The notes: generated from the letters alone by a model not told the origin. Shown: positions 8,642-18,238, counted from the first letter of the stretch. The stretch: 64,000 nucleotides of DNA from Undibacterium sp. Jales W-56 (GCF_025548535.1 NZ_JAJLQW010000004.1:186001-250000); one strand, 5' to 3'. Numbers and translations: made by a program.

Positions 8642-9922
8642 ATGCGCCTTCTTTATACTTTTGTCTGGATCCTGTCCCTGCCTGTCGTTCTGTTGCGACT
8701 ATGGATGCGGGGCCGTCAGGAACCTGGCTATCGCCAGCACATTAGCGAACGTCTCGGCTTTTATCCTGCTTATCCACAGCAAAAAACCCTGTGGGTGCAT
8801 GCCGTATCCGCTGGCGAAACCCGCGCTGCCGAGCCGCTGATACGCGCCCTGCTGGCACGCTATCCGCAGCAGCATCTGATCTTGAGCCATATGACGCCGA
8901 CCGGCCGCACTACCGGCGCACTCTTGTTTGCCGATGTCTCCGGGCGGATTACGCAGGTGTTTGTGCCTTACGACATCACTTGGATGATCAAACGCTTTTT
9001 GCGCCATTTCTCGCCATCTGTCTGCGTCTTGATCGAAACCGAAGTCTGGCCCAATCTGGTGGCGCAATGCCAGCACTTTGCCGTACCGGTCGCGCTGGTG
9101 AATGCACGGCTGTCAGAGAAATCCTTAAAAAAAGCCCTGAAACTATCCTCCTTGATTTTGCCCGCGGCCCAGGCGATTACTTGCGTGGCAGCGCAATCCG
9201 GCCCCGATGCAGCACGCTTGCAAAGCCTGGGCGTGCATACGCTGGAGATTACCGGCAACATGAAATTCGATGTGACGCCGCCCGAGCATATGGCAGAACG
9301 CGGCGCACGTCTGCGGCACTGGCTCGGCGACCGGCAAATTTTCTTGTGCGCCAGCACCCGTGATGGCGAAGAAGAATTACTGTTGAATGCCTTTGTCGCC
9401 AATCGCAAAGCCAATACCCTGCTGGTCATCACACCGCGCCATCCGCAACGCTTTGAGCAGGTTGCCGCGATGTTGGCGCAGCATCAACTCAGCTTCGTCC
9501 GCCGCTCAGCGATGGACCTGGATGCCGGCGAAAACCCGCTGCCGGCGTCCGTGGACGTGGTGCTCGGCGACAGCATGGGCGAGATGTATATGTATTACGC
9601 GGCATGCGACCTAGCATTTGTCGGCGGCAGCCTGGTCAATCTCGGCGGCCATAATCTGATCGAAGCCTGCGCCATGGCGAAGCCGGTCATGACAGGACCG
9701 TATACCTTTAATTTTTCAGAAATCACCGAGCAAGCCATCGCGGCGCAAGCCGCATTGCGGATCGCCAATCCCGATCAGCTGTTTCAACAGGCCTGGTCAT
9801 TGCTTGATGAACAGGCAACCCTGCGCAACATGGGGCAAAACGCCCATAGCTTCTTCCTGCAGCACCAGGGTGCAACCAGCAGAACCATGAATATGCTGGA
9901 AGATGTGATACGGATCGGTTAG
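8642..9922 (+). CDS. waaA: 3-deoxy-D-manno-octulosonic acid (Kdo) transferase
   Basis: A 426-residue GT30 transferase that adds Kdo from CMP-Kdo to the lipid A precursor at the inner membrane. It has an N-terminal membrane anchor (residues 1-22), the acceptor-side block WVHAVSAGETRAAEPLI with the conserved catalytic Glu (near residue 60), the IETEVWPNL block (near 128), and the C-terminal donor site FVGGSLVNLGGHNLIEACA (around 320-340). The length is as expected. It lies in the same core region as waaC, with the EamA gene 12 bp upstream. Confidence 0.95.
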   Translation: MRLLYTFVWILSLPVVLLRLWMRGRQEPGYRQHISERLGFYPAYPQQKTLWVHAVSAGETRAAEPLIRALLARYPQQHLILSHMTPTGRTTGALLFADVSGRITQVFVPYDITWMIKRFLRHFSPSVCVLIETEVWPNLVAQCQHFAVPVALVNARLSEKSLKKALKLSSLILPAAQAITCVAAQSGPDAARLQSLGVHTLEITGNMKFDVTPPEHMAERGARLRHWLGDRQIFLCASTRDGEEELLLNAFVANRKANTLLVITPRHPQRFEQVAAMLAQHQLSFVRRSAMDLDAGENPLPASVDVVLGDSMGEMYMYYAACDLAFVGGSLVNLGGHNLIEACAMAKPVMTGPYTFNFSEITEQAIAAQAALRIANPDQLFQQAWSLLDEQATLRNMGQNAHSFFLQHQGATSRTMNMLEDVIRIG

Positions 9923-10112
9923 AATCCGCCTCCTTCGACGCCACTCTCAATTTTATTGCACCGGGCCAAAGCAGATTTTTTTCCGGGGTCTATAATAAGA
10001 CTTAGCTTTGTGCCCGGCTTTTCTGCTGCAGGTTTTATCCTCAATTTATTTACCAGACGGCAAGTAAAATATTTGCCTTCCAGACAATTTCTCAACAGTC
10101 ATCGCAACCACA

Positions 10113-11615
10113 ATGACTGCCCAGGAAGAACGGACTATCCATCACATGAACGCCAACGACAAAATACTCGGCATCACAGAAATGCCGCCGCAAGAAATCT
10201 CTCTCGACGTTTTGCTCGAAAAATATGCCAAAGGCGATGAATCGACCATCCTCGAAGTCCAGCAACGCGTAGCGAAGGCATTAGCCTCGGTAGAAGGCGC
10301 AGATTTCCACGGCTATTACGAAGAAAAATTCTTGTGGGCGCAGCAACACGGCTTCGTCCCGGCCGGTCGTATCAATTCTGCGGCCGGTATGGATCTGCAC
10401 GCCACGCTGATCAATTGCTTCGTGCAACCTGTCGGCGACTCGGTGTCCAGCACCACGAATGGCAAACCCGGCATCTACACCGCCTTGTCCGATGCTGCAG
10501 AAACCATGCGTCGCGGCGGCGGCGTCGGTTACGATTTTTCCACGATACGGCCAAAAGATTCATTGGTGCGCGGCACGCGTTCGCGCGCATCCGGCCCGGT
10601 CTCGTTTATGCAGGTGTTCAATGCATCCTGCTCGACGGTGGAATCGGCCGGTGCGCGCCGTGGCGCGCAAATGGGAGTGTTGCGCGGCGATCATCCTGAT
10701 ATTCTGGAATTCATCCGCTCCAAGGACCAAGGCGGCCTGACCAACTTCAATATCTCGATTGGTGTCACCGACGAATTTATGGAGGCGGTCGCCAACGACA
10801 GCGATTATTGCCTGGTACACAAAGCCGAACCTGGCGATGAGAAAAAAGAGGCCGGTGCCTATCAACGCGAAGACGGCATCTGGGTGCACCAGACCGTGCG
10901 GGCGCGCGCGCTATGGGATGAGGTCATGCGCTCAACCTACGATCACGCCGAGCCTGGTATCTTGTTCTTGTCACGCATGAATACCGAGAACAATCTGTAC
11001 TACTGCGAAAAAATCGAAGCCACCAATCCTTGTGCAGAACAACCGCTGCCAGATTACGGCTGCTGCTGCCTGGGCTCGATCAATCTGACCAGGTTTGTGA
11101 CTGCGCCTTTCTCGGATGCTGTGAGTTTTGATTACGAGCAATTTAAAGCCGTCGTCGGCATCGCAATTCGCATGCTGGATAATGTCCTGGAAGCGACTGC
11201 CTGGCCATTGCCGCAACAGCAGGCAGAAGCGCAATCCAAGCGTCGTATCGGCCTGGGTTATCTCGGCATCGGCAGCACGCTGGTCATGATGGGCCTGCGT
11301 TACGATTCCGACGAAGGTCGCGCCGTCGCGCAAAAAATTTCCGAAGTCATGCGCGATGCCGCGTATCTGGCCTCATCCGAACTCGCCAAGGAAAAAGACG
11401 CGTTTCCTTTATTCGACAGCGACAAATATTTGGCAGGCCCGTTCGCCCAGCGCCTGCCAAAAAATATCCGCACAGCGATTGCCAAGAATGGCCTGCGCAA
11501 TTCCCATCTGCTGTCAATCGCGCCGACGGGTACGATTACCCTCGCCTTTGCAGAATTTACTATATCCCATCAAACAGTTGACTACGGCTTTTTTTGCCTG
11601 CAGTATCGAGAATGA
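10113..11615 (+). pseudogene. nrdJ: Adenosylcobalamin-dependent ribonucleotide reductase, cut by the island
   Basis: The first ~480 residues of a class II (vitamin B12-dependent) ribonucleoside-diphosphate reductase, which makes deoxynucleotides without oxygen. The frame shows the family's N terminus ([17 protein letters not shown]), [19 protein letters not shown], and the active-site block [21 protein letters not shown]. Homology stops after [13 protein letters not shown] at about 11552; the family normally continues with DNASNGIEP and a few hundred more residues. The frame then runs 21 codons through foreign sequence to a TGA at 11615. The remaining barrel and C terminus are absent, so this copy should be inactive unless the element excises. 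An alternative start is ATG 10146; neither has a good Shine-Dalgarno. Confidence 0.9.
11538..11560. other. Left boundary of the genomic island within nrdJ
   Basis: The codons for GTITLAFA are the last that match nrdJ (to about 11552). From 11553 the sequence is unrelated and leads within 100 bp to a recombinase gene. This is the left attachment junction; the duplicated core, if there is one, must be sought at the right end, outside the window. Confidence 0.7.
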
Positions 11616-11651
11616 CAAATGTTTATTAATTGGTTTCACTGAGAAACGCAA

Positions 11652-13817
11652 ATGGGAACAAAAAGTAAGCCCCCAGTAGAAATCGATTTCACTTGTGGCG
11701 GCACAGAGGTACCGCCTCAGGACGGGTTGCCGCTGTTCAAGCGATACATAGACATCCAAGGTCAACAGCAGGGACAGCGAACACTTACTCGCTTATTCCT
11801 GACCATACCCTCTGATGAAGATATAGCTGATACGGTCAGACTGAAAAAATCCAAACAGTTCGAACTTGACGTCATAGCGGCAAAGATGCCGTACTTCAAC
11901 AGTAGTGTAAAAACCAACTCCCCGCTTTTACAGCACTGCAAGGCTTTGGGATTCTCGGATTCCTTCGCTATCGAACTTGTAAGACTGATTATCAACCATC
12001 TACAACATAAACATCTTGCAAACGGTTCGGTATCGCAGAGAATTTTAGCATTGCGAGAATTTGTGGAATTCCTCGCCACCCAGCGCCAAAAGCCCGTAAC
12101 GCTGGCTGACATCGACAAAGGCATTTGGAAGGAATTTTTGGCTGTCATGCAAGCCGATAAGCGGACGAGTGCAAAATTTATTTTCAATTACTCACGCGCA
12201 CCTTTTGTCGCCTATGAGCCGACTTCCCAGACCGGTTGGCTCGCGAGCCTTCCTTTCCGAAAAAGCCGACGTGCCAAGCCTTCACCAGAACACAGCTCGG
12301 AATTGGCGGAAACAAGGGATTACTCCGATGTCGTCATGTATCAACTGCTCTCCTTATTCGTCTACGAATTCGATCGGCGTATTGCATACTTGAAGCGTTA
12401 TGAACGAATTACCGAAGCAGATATGCCCAAGGACTGGCTTTACCCCGGCCTCCGAGGGCGTCAAGGCAAAGGGCATTCGATCGACACCGGTAAATTGTTG
12501 CGCGAGTGGCTGCGCGATGAAGAACGTGGTTATCAAGTTCTTATTGATCACCACCTCATGCATCACAAGACAGGAGTTATCAAAGAGAATCAGTCTGGAA
12601 GGCTCATAGGTGGTCTTAAGAGCGCGCTGCCGTCATTGCGTCTTAATGGAGACGATGAAACAAAAGAACTGGTATCCAAATTCCAGGCAGAAATGGGTCG
12701 TCGTCATGGTTACAAACATGCAAGCGGTAAGCTGACTTTTCTCAGTTTCTACTTGAAAAAGAAAACACCGACCGAGGCCAACGGAGTCATAAACCAAATT
12801 GGGTGGTGTTTAGCTAATTTGGTGATGATGCAAACAGGCATTAACAAGGAGGTCGTCTTGACCATTCCTTCCAAGGCCGAGGATGGAAGGTCGATCCTTA
12901 CGCGAGGTGACACAATCTTTGTCAAGAAGGACAGTACTGAAACCGAGATCAATCTGTACGGAACTAAAGCGCGGACCGGGAACTCACCACTAAAAGTCAT
13001 CCCAGTGATCATCGTAAAGGGTAGTCCACTTTACGAAATGCTGATCGATTATGAGCGATACCTCAAGGTCGGGGATGGCCCCTTTTTTGAATTCGACAAA
13101 CCTTTCACAGGCGCTTGGTGCACGGCCGGCCAAGCCGGACGCAATCTTTGGGAGATATATCCGGTGATCGACGAAAGCGACCAGCAACTTTCGAGCATCG
13201 ACAGCACCAAGTTTCGCAAAGTCTTTACATCTGGGCAACTGCTGGACCGGATGAAAAATATCAAGGATATGAACGAATTGGCTGAAATGCTGCGGGATGA
13301 CTTGAACCACGGAAATCTGGATACAACGCTTTCCAACTACATCATGAAGTCGACCGTCGGTCGTAGCGTAATAGACATTGCCATCGCGACGATCACTGGA
13401 CAAAAGTTGAATGAACTGAAGTGCAAAAGTAAGATCGAAAGCAGTAAGACAATCCCGTTCAAGAAGAAAGTCTTTCTATGTCACTGTGCTGACCCCCAAA
13501 ACCCGAGCCACGAGGTGGCGATTGCCGATGAATGTCGCCATTACGATCTTTGCCTAGGCTGTGAGCAGAGCATCATCACAAAAGAACATCTGCCCTACGT
13601 TTGCCTGCGAATCCTCCAGTACCAGGCCGAGCAACAAAAAGACCCAATCATCTGGCCGGCGCTATTCGAGGACAAGTGGTGCATCGCCCATGATGCCTTA
13701 GCCCGCTACATCGAGAAAGACAAAAAGAATGGGCGGCAGCTTGTTGATCAGGCGTGGATTGCAGCGCATCAAGGGCGCGTATCCCTGCCACCAATCATCG
13801 CCCCGAACAGGATGTGA
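11652..13817 (+). CDS. Degenerate tyrosine-recombinase-like protein, first gene of a recombinase trio
   Basis: A 721-residue protein with the layout of a large tyrosine recombinase but an incomplete active site. The box I region reads MQTGINKEV where catalytic members have TGLRxxE, so the first Arg is missing. STKFRKVFTS takes the place of HxLRHxFAT and keeps only the Arg. A box II-like end is visible in LNHGNLDTTLSNYI (His...Tyr). The C terminus carries a Cys/His cluster (CHCADPQ ... CRHYDLCLGCEQS, around residues 610-640) that suggests a zinc-binding module. It starts at ATG 11652, about 100 bp inside the island, and is followed 2 bp later by the active recombinase. It probably acts as an accessory subunit; that is inference. 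Confidence 0.75.
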   Translation: MGTKSKPPVEIDFTCGGTEVPPQDGLPLFKRYIDIQGQQQGQRTLTRLFLTIPSDEDIADTVRLKKSKQFELDVIAAKMPYFNSSVKTNSPLLQHCKALGFSDSFAIELVRLIINHLQHKHLANGSVSQRILALREFVEFLATQRQKPVTLADIDKGIWKEFLAVMQADKRTSAKFIFNYSRAPFVAYEPTSQTGWLASLPFRKSRRAKPSPEHSSELAETRDYSDVVMYQLLSLFVYEFDRRIAYLKRYERITEADMPKDWLYPGLRGRQGKGHSIDTGKLLREWLRDEERGYQVLIDHHLMHHKTGVIKENQSGRLIGGLKSALPSLRLNGDDETKELVSKFQAEMGRRHGYKHASGKLTFLSFYLKKKTPTEANGVINQIGWCLANLVMMQTGINKEVVLTIPSKAEDGRSILTRGDTIFVKKDSTETEINLYGTKARTGNSPLKVIPVIIVKGSPLYEMLIDYERYLKVGDGPFFEFDKPFTGAWCTAGQAGRNLWEIYPVIDESDQQLSSIDSTKFRKVFTSGQLLDRMKNIKDMNELAEMLRDDLNHGNLDTTLSNYIMKSTVGRSVIDIAIATITGQKLNELKCKSKIESSKTIPFKKKVFLCHCADPQNPSHEVAIADECRHYDLCLGCEQSIITKEHLPYVCLRILQYQAEQQKDPIIWPALFEDKWCIAHDALARYIEKDKKNGRQLVDQAWIAAHQGRVSLPPIIAPNRM

Positions 13818-13819
13818 CC

Positions 13820-15946
13820 ATGAAAAACACTCTAAAAATTGATACCGCTTCCATCGTCAAACTTCAAGGCGGGAAGATTTCGCCTGCGGACTTGGCGAAG
13901 TCTCAGTGGGCGCTGATACACGACTTGGAGCGTCAATACAAAGGCAAAACAGTCCATGGAACAAATTGCAAATTCGAAGACGATAGATGGTTCAGTACAG
14001 ATAATCCAGGTACAGGCTCGCGCACTGGCATCAATTGGAGACTTCTTGAAACTAGTGAAGCAGCACTGCAAGTCTTAACCAAAGCGTTTCTATTTGATGC
14101 TATCTCTGACAGAGATCTTGAGGTCGGGACGGCAATGGGGAAACTCGGTCGACTCAAGAACAGCATAATTCCGCTAATCGGCAACAAAAAACTACTTGTA
14201 GGAAAGGATGGCAGTGTCCTCCTTGGCTTGAGTCACCTAACCGATGAAGATCTGATGGTCATGCTGGATATTCAATTAGTATCGCAAAAAACAGAATCTC
14301 AATTCATCAACAATTGCACTGAGGTTGCTGCTTTCCTTATGTTTGCCACTCACGTCGCTGAGCAGGTTCCGGTGTATCAAATCCACGCCCGCCTGCCTTG
14401 GAAAAGGTCTGGTGATTCGATAACAAAATGGGTAAAGAAAAGGGCCGTCGACCTCAGCGTGACATTCTCGACAGCAGAAGGGTTTGAACCGTTGCCTACG
14501 GAGACCGTGCAGCCGTTGGTTGAGAACTCATTGAAGCTGATTGATGATCACTTCGATCACTTCGTCGCGATTACGCCGATCGTGGCCCAGCACTTTCACG
14601 ATGTCAAATACAAAAGGGCGATCGTGATTGGCTTGCTTCAAAAGTACGAACCGATCTTTGGCCACATCATGGCCACACCCGACATCAGCGGAATATCCAA
14701 GACAAGGCTAATAGCCGGACGCATATTCCGTTGGTTGCGCGATCTGCTTTATCTTGCGCGTGGGGCGTGCGTAAATGTCATCCTTCTGACGACCGGGCTG
14801 CGCAACGTCGACGTGCGCGGGCTGCAAGTTAGCGCCTGCAGTGCGAGTGGACGGATCGATATGCTCTTCTACTTGCGAGCGGATATCCAGAAAACCAACA
14901 ACGTGATCATCCTTCCAGTCCCTGACCAGACTAGCAAGGCAATCCGTTTGCTTGAAAAAATCAAGTTTACCGAATCAACGTACTTGATTGACGCAGGGAC
15001 TTTCCACTTAGACCGTAACGCACGTGCCACTGCTGACGTAAAGAGAGGTACCGACGACGAAGTCGAAACACGACACTATTACGGAGACTCGCTGAACCTC
15101 ATCATTCGAAACTTTGCAGCGCACTTCAACATCCCCTTTATTAGCCCAACCACCGGAGGCCCCTACTCCGCACACTGCTACCGCACGACCGTTGCGGGAT
15201 GGTTGGGCTCTGCCTCCAACCTGTCGCTCCTCCTCGTGCGCCGGCTATTCGGCCACAGCAACAATGTTATGCCGACCGTCTACCTCCAAAACAACCTAGC
15301 GTTCGTTGCGGAACGCGAAGCTCAAAAGGTAAGTGCTTTCGCCGAAACGGCCCGCTCAATGGGACTCGCCGCATCGCAGGGACGGCTGGCCGGAATCAAG
15401 GGCGAACAACTGGAGCGCGGATACCAAGCGCACAAATCCCGTATGGAAGCAGGAAAGCAGAAATCGCACTCGCTGAGCGATGCGGAAATTCTGAAGTCAT
15501 TTATTGAACTTCTCGAACAGAGAATCAGTAGCGGCTCTGTGTGCGCCTTCCTGACGCCGTTTGGTGTGCAGTGCATGAGGAACCCGTCCGACACCAGCCA
15601 GCCACCATGCGCGAAACGTGCAAACCGTGACAAGACCCAAGATATTGACCCCGAAATCCTCAAACACGTCTCCGACATCAATCCGCAGCAATGCATCGGC
15701 ATAAGCTGCACCGAAGCCGTGCTCGGCCCTTGGTCGACTTCCGTTCTCGAAACATTGAACTGGTATCGCGCTCTGCTAAGTCACCAGCTCGGCGATGCAT
15801 TTACCGAAGAACACTTCGTAGAAAGTGCAAAGCAGTTCATCCAACAGTACCGGGCGCCGCTCAGAAAAGTTTTTGGCATCGCCGCGTTGTTGAACGATCC
15901 TGAGTCAACGCCCAACGGTGAGAAACCGGTACTGAAAAATGTCTGA
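13820..15946 (+). CDS. Tyrosine recombinase/integrase, second gene of the trio
   Basis: A 708-residue site-specific recombinase. The catalytic residues are all visible: Arg in TTGLRNVDVRGL (near 327), His and Arg in HCYRTT (near 452-455), His in LFGHSNN (near 479) and the nucleophilic Tyr in PTVYL (near 488). A long C-terminal extension of about 220 residues with several Cys follows the active site, as in other large transposon-type recombinases. ATG 13820 is chosen because AGGA sits 7 nt upstream and it gives no overlap with the previous gene; an upstream in-frame start exists at 13754. Its stop overlaps the next gene by 8 nt. It most likely performed integration into nrdJ. Confidence 0.88.
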   Translation: MKNTLKIDTASIVKLQGGKISPADLAKSQWALIHDLERQYKGKTVHGTNCKFEDDRWFSTDNPGTGSRTGINWRLLETSEAALQVLTKAFLFDAISDRDLEVGTAMGKLGRLKNSIIPLIGNKKLLVGKDGSVLLGLSHLTDEDLMVMLDIQLVSQKTESQFINNCTEVAAFLMFATHVAEQVPVYQIHARLPWKRSGDSITKWVKKRAVDLSVTFSTAEGFEPLPTETVQPLVENSLKLIDDHFDHFVAITPIVAQHFHDVKYKRAIVIGLLQKYEPIFGHIMATPDISGISKTRLIAGRIFRWLRDLLYLARGACVNVILLTTGLRNVDVRGLQVSACSASGRIDMLFYLRADIQKTNNVIILPVPDQTSKAIRLLEKIKFTESTYLIDAGTFHLDRNARATADVKRGTDDEVETRHYYGDSLNLIIRNFAAHFNIPFISPTTGGPYSAHCYRTTVAGWLGSASNLSLLLVRRLFGHSNNVMPTVYLQNNLAFVAEREAQKVSAFAETARSMGLAASQGRLAGIKGEQLERGYQAHKSRMEAGKQKSHSLSDAEILKSFIELLEQRISSGSVCAFLTPFGVQCMRNPSDTSQPPCAKRANRDKTQDIDPEILKHVSDINPQQCIGISCTEAVLGPWSTSVLETLNWYRALLSHQLGDAFTEEHFVESAKQFIQQYRAPLRKVFGIAALLNDPESTPNGEKPVLKNV

Positions 15947-16922
15947 CGAAAAGCGCACGCACAAACAGCGCCTCGCCAAACTGAGAGAAATCTTCGGCAG
16001 GCGGCAGGAAGTCGCCCGTCAGTCCGGCAAGAAGCATGACGTATCGATTGCAAAGATATGCACCGATGCTGGCGTCGACAAAGTCTATTTGCATGGCTTC
16101 CGGCTCAAGGAAGATTCACCGGATAGGGCTGAATACATCGCCTTCAGAGAGGAAGTCCTTGAGTTCCAAAAGAACCTAGGCGCGGGCGTTGAGCAGTCGG
16201 ACGACAAGAGACAACTTGAAGAACTGAAAAAGCGATACACCACATTGTTGAGTGACTGCGAACCATTACAACGGGAATTGGCGTATTACAAGGCCCAGTC
16301 CTCGAATGATGGCGGTGAGCTGGATCACAACCGGCAGCGGATGACCCAGCTGCTCGCCAAAGTGGCCGAACTGGAAAACACCATTGCAAATACACCGAAG
16401 CAGGGTAAGGTCGCGGCCGCGATAGCGGCCCGCATTCAGAAGCACGTTGTCTCTCCGGATAATTTCCGAACTACCGGCGGGAGGTACAAGTTGGGCTCGA
16501 AGGCTTTGGAAAACGAGGCATGGGGAAATGCCTATAGGAAGTTGGAAGAACTGCTCTCTCGCAAGCTCAAAATGCGCCTCTATGTCTTGGTAGGTTTGCC
16601 TTGCTCGGGTAAGAGCACTTGGGCAGAGGAAGGGACTGTTGCGACAGACCGCCACCCCGTCATCTTTGACGCCATGAATCTATCGAACGTTGATAGATAC
16701 CGTTTCGTTCACTCGCTTTCCCGATTCAACGACTTGCCAAAGGTCTGTGTCTATTTGGATACCGACATGGAGGTCATTCGCGAGCGTAACCGCACATTAC
16801 GCACAGCGGGCAAGCAGATGACCGACGACGATCTGACGGTGCACCATTCCAAGCTCGAAAAGCCCGATCCCTACGAGGAGAGATGGATCGATGAACTCAT
16901 TGTCGTACGCGATCATAGATAA
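15939..16922 (+). CDS. Coiled-coil protein fused to a P-loop kinase domain, third gene of the trio
   Basis: A 327-residue protein of two parts. Residues 1-75 are basic and helical with a possible HTH (VSIAKICTDAGVDKVYLHGF), and 85-155 form a charged coiled coil, resembling the small TnpC-like accessory proteins of three-gene recombinase modules. Residues 210-327 form a P-loop kinase domain: Walker A GLPCSGKST (219-227), FDAMNLSNVDRYRF, and VYLDTDMEVIRERNR, the pattern of T4 polynucleotide kinase-type AAA_33 enzymes. It overlaps the recombinase gene by 8 nt and is surely cotranscribed. A nucleic-acid 5'-kinase role in recombination is conceivable but is inference. Confidence 0.75.
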   Translation: MSDEKRTHKQRLAKLREIFGRRQEVARQSGKKHDVSIAKICTDAGVDKVYLHGFRLKEDSPDRAEYIAFREEVLEFQKNLGAGVEQSDDKRQLEELKKRYTTLLSDCEPLQRELAYYKAQSSNDGGELDHNRQRMTQLLAKVAELENTIANTPKQGKVAAAIAARIQKHVVSPDNFRTTGGRYKLGSKALENEAWGNAYRKLEELLSRKLKMRLYVLVGLPCSGKSTWAEEGTVATDRHPVIFDAMNLSNVDRYRFVHSLSRFNDLPKVCVYLDTDMEVIRERNRTLRTAGKQMTDDDLTVHHSKLEKPDPYEERWIDELIVVRDHR

Positions 16923-17181
16923 GCAAGCCATAGGAAATACCTGAGTGGTATAGCTGGAGGCATTGCTTCAAGAATTGATCAGTCAGGATGTTATTGGAAA
17001 ATTAAAGAACCGCAATACGGTGCTCATATTGAGCGGCTAATGGGGAACTCCCTGCCGTCGTACATGACGTACATGACGCCTGTGAAAAATTTCATACTTT
17101 TTCCTGATAAGGTCGGTTGAGTCTTTGCAAGGAAAAGCTACGCACTGGCCGATCGGCACGTGATCGGCTCCACACTGTGAC

Positions 17182-17775
17182 TTAGGGCGATTTCTTGCGT
17201 GGGACTGTCAGCGTTTTTGTGTGTTCCTTGTGTTCCGGAATCGGCGCAGTTTCGAGCGGCTTTTTGTCAGCATCCTTGATGGCTATCTCGATCAGCTTTC
17301 CGGTTTCGGCGAGCATCGATTTTTTCCATGCCGCCCAATCGCCAGATCGAACATGCTGCGTTTCGGCTTCAGGCGCTGCCGCTAACAATTTTTCGTGGCG
17401 CAGGACTGCGACCAGAAAACCGGCGTTATTGCTGCTGCGACCGACGAAAGCCTCCTTGAAGGTTTTTGATGGAAAGGGCTTGGCAGATGTGGACGCGTCC
17501 AGGCACGCATCGATCTTCGTCATGTCCACGTGCTCTTTGCTAAAGTAGCCACCGCCCTTGTTGCCGGTGATGGCGATGAAAAGTTGTTGGCGGTCATTGT
17601 CGGCGAATACGTTGTAGTTGATGCTGCCTTCGGCGCGTGCGCCCAACTTGGGGGCCGTGCCGTCCTTGAGCAGCCAGAGCGATTGCAGGCTGGCGGCGTC
17701 CGGCGCAGCCGTGTCGGCGGGCGTCAATGATTCGGTAATCGTCGGCGACGTATCCGTGGGGTTTGTTTTTGTCAT
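17182..17775 (-). CDS. Hypothetical protein
   Basis: A 197-residue soluble protein of no family I recognise. The first 30 residues are low-complexity (Thr, Ser, Pro, Ala), and the C-terminal 30 are Lys/Pro-rich. Between them lies a compact region (SLWLLKDGTAPKLGARAEGSI ... IAITGNKGGGYFSKEHV ... FVGRSSNNAGFLVAVLRHEKLL) that reads as a folded alpha/beta domain. No signal peptide or membrane segment is seen. A weak GAGA lies 6 nt before the ATG. It stands alone on the minus strand between the recombinase trio and the defence operon, downstream of another small minus-strand gene and its terminator, so it may be cargo or a factor of the mobile element. Confidence 0.65.
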   Translation of the reverse strand: MTKTNPTDTSPTITESLTPADTAAPDAASLQSLWLLKDGTAPKLGARAEGSINYNVFADNDRQQLFIAITGNKGGGYFSKEHVDMTKIDACLDASTSAKPFPSKTFKEAFVGRSSNNAGFLVAVLRHEKLLAAAPEAETQHVRSGDWAAWKKSMLAETGKLIEIAIKDADKKPLETAPIPEHKEHTKTLTVPRKKSP

Positions 17776-17807
17776 GTTGATCTCGTGTTGTATGTCGATG
17801 CTTCAGA

Positions 17808-17844
17808 AAATAAAAATCCCCATGACTTTGCGGTCATAGGGATT
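17808..17844 (-). terminator. Rho-independent terminator, minus strand
   Basis: On the minus strand AATCCCTATGAC pairs with GTCATGGGGATT around a 6-nt loop and is followed by TTTATTTT. It lies directly downstream of the small gene at 17877-18038 and separates it from the 197-residue gene. Confidence 0.8.
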
Positions 17845-17876
17845 CAAGTGGATTGGGGCGAGGTGTTACTGGTCGG

Positions 17877-18038
17877 TCAGCGCCGGTACTTGAGCGAGAA
17901 GGCCAGATCGAGGCTGCGCGGTAGCAAGGTCTGTTTGATAACGATTGCGCCTGCATTGTTGCTTCGCGTGCTGGTCGAACGTGTATTGGCGTTCTTGCTT
18001 GACCACTGCCAGGTCGGTTTTGCCGTGATGTCTATCAT
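17877..18038 (-). CDS. Small hypothetical protein (53 aa)
   Basis: A 53-residue basic protein beginning MIDITAKPTWQWSSKNAN and ending in a run of basic and hydrophobic residues. The start at 18038 is supported by AAAGGA 8-9 nt upstream, and a strong terminator follows the stop at 17844-17808, which together argue for a real expressed small gene. A longer in-frame start at 18086 lacks these signals. The family is not recognised; the high Ser/Thr/Asn content leaves the fold open. Confidence 0.5.
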   Translation of the reverse strand: MIDITAKPTWQWSSKNANTRSTSTRSNNAGAIVIKQTLLPRSLDLAFSLKYRR

Positions 18039-18238
18039 TGGTGGGATTTCCTTTTTCTGTGTCTGGGTGAGAAGGCCCGAAGACATGTACAGGGTTTCGG
18101 GCTTTAGTCGGGTGCAACCATGAAAATCATATATACGCGAAATTCCCCTCGATTCGGGCCGAGGCGCGGGCGACGATGTTGATTCGCTTGGACCTCACCG
18201 ATCAGCGCAGTTATGCGGAAATGCCAACCAGAAATCAA

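Noticed and set aside
9930-10112. Possible cobalamin riboswitch before nrdJ
   Set aside because: GCCACT occurs at 9940-9945, but the rest of the B12-box pattern and the multi-stem layout are not visible, so I do not call one.
17060-17082. Tandem TACATGACG repeat
   Set aside because: Only two adjacent copies of 9 bp; too short and isolated to interpret as an iteron set or array.
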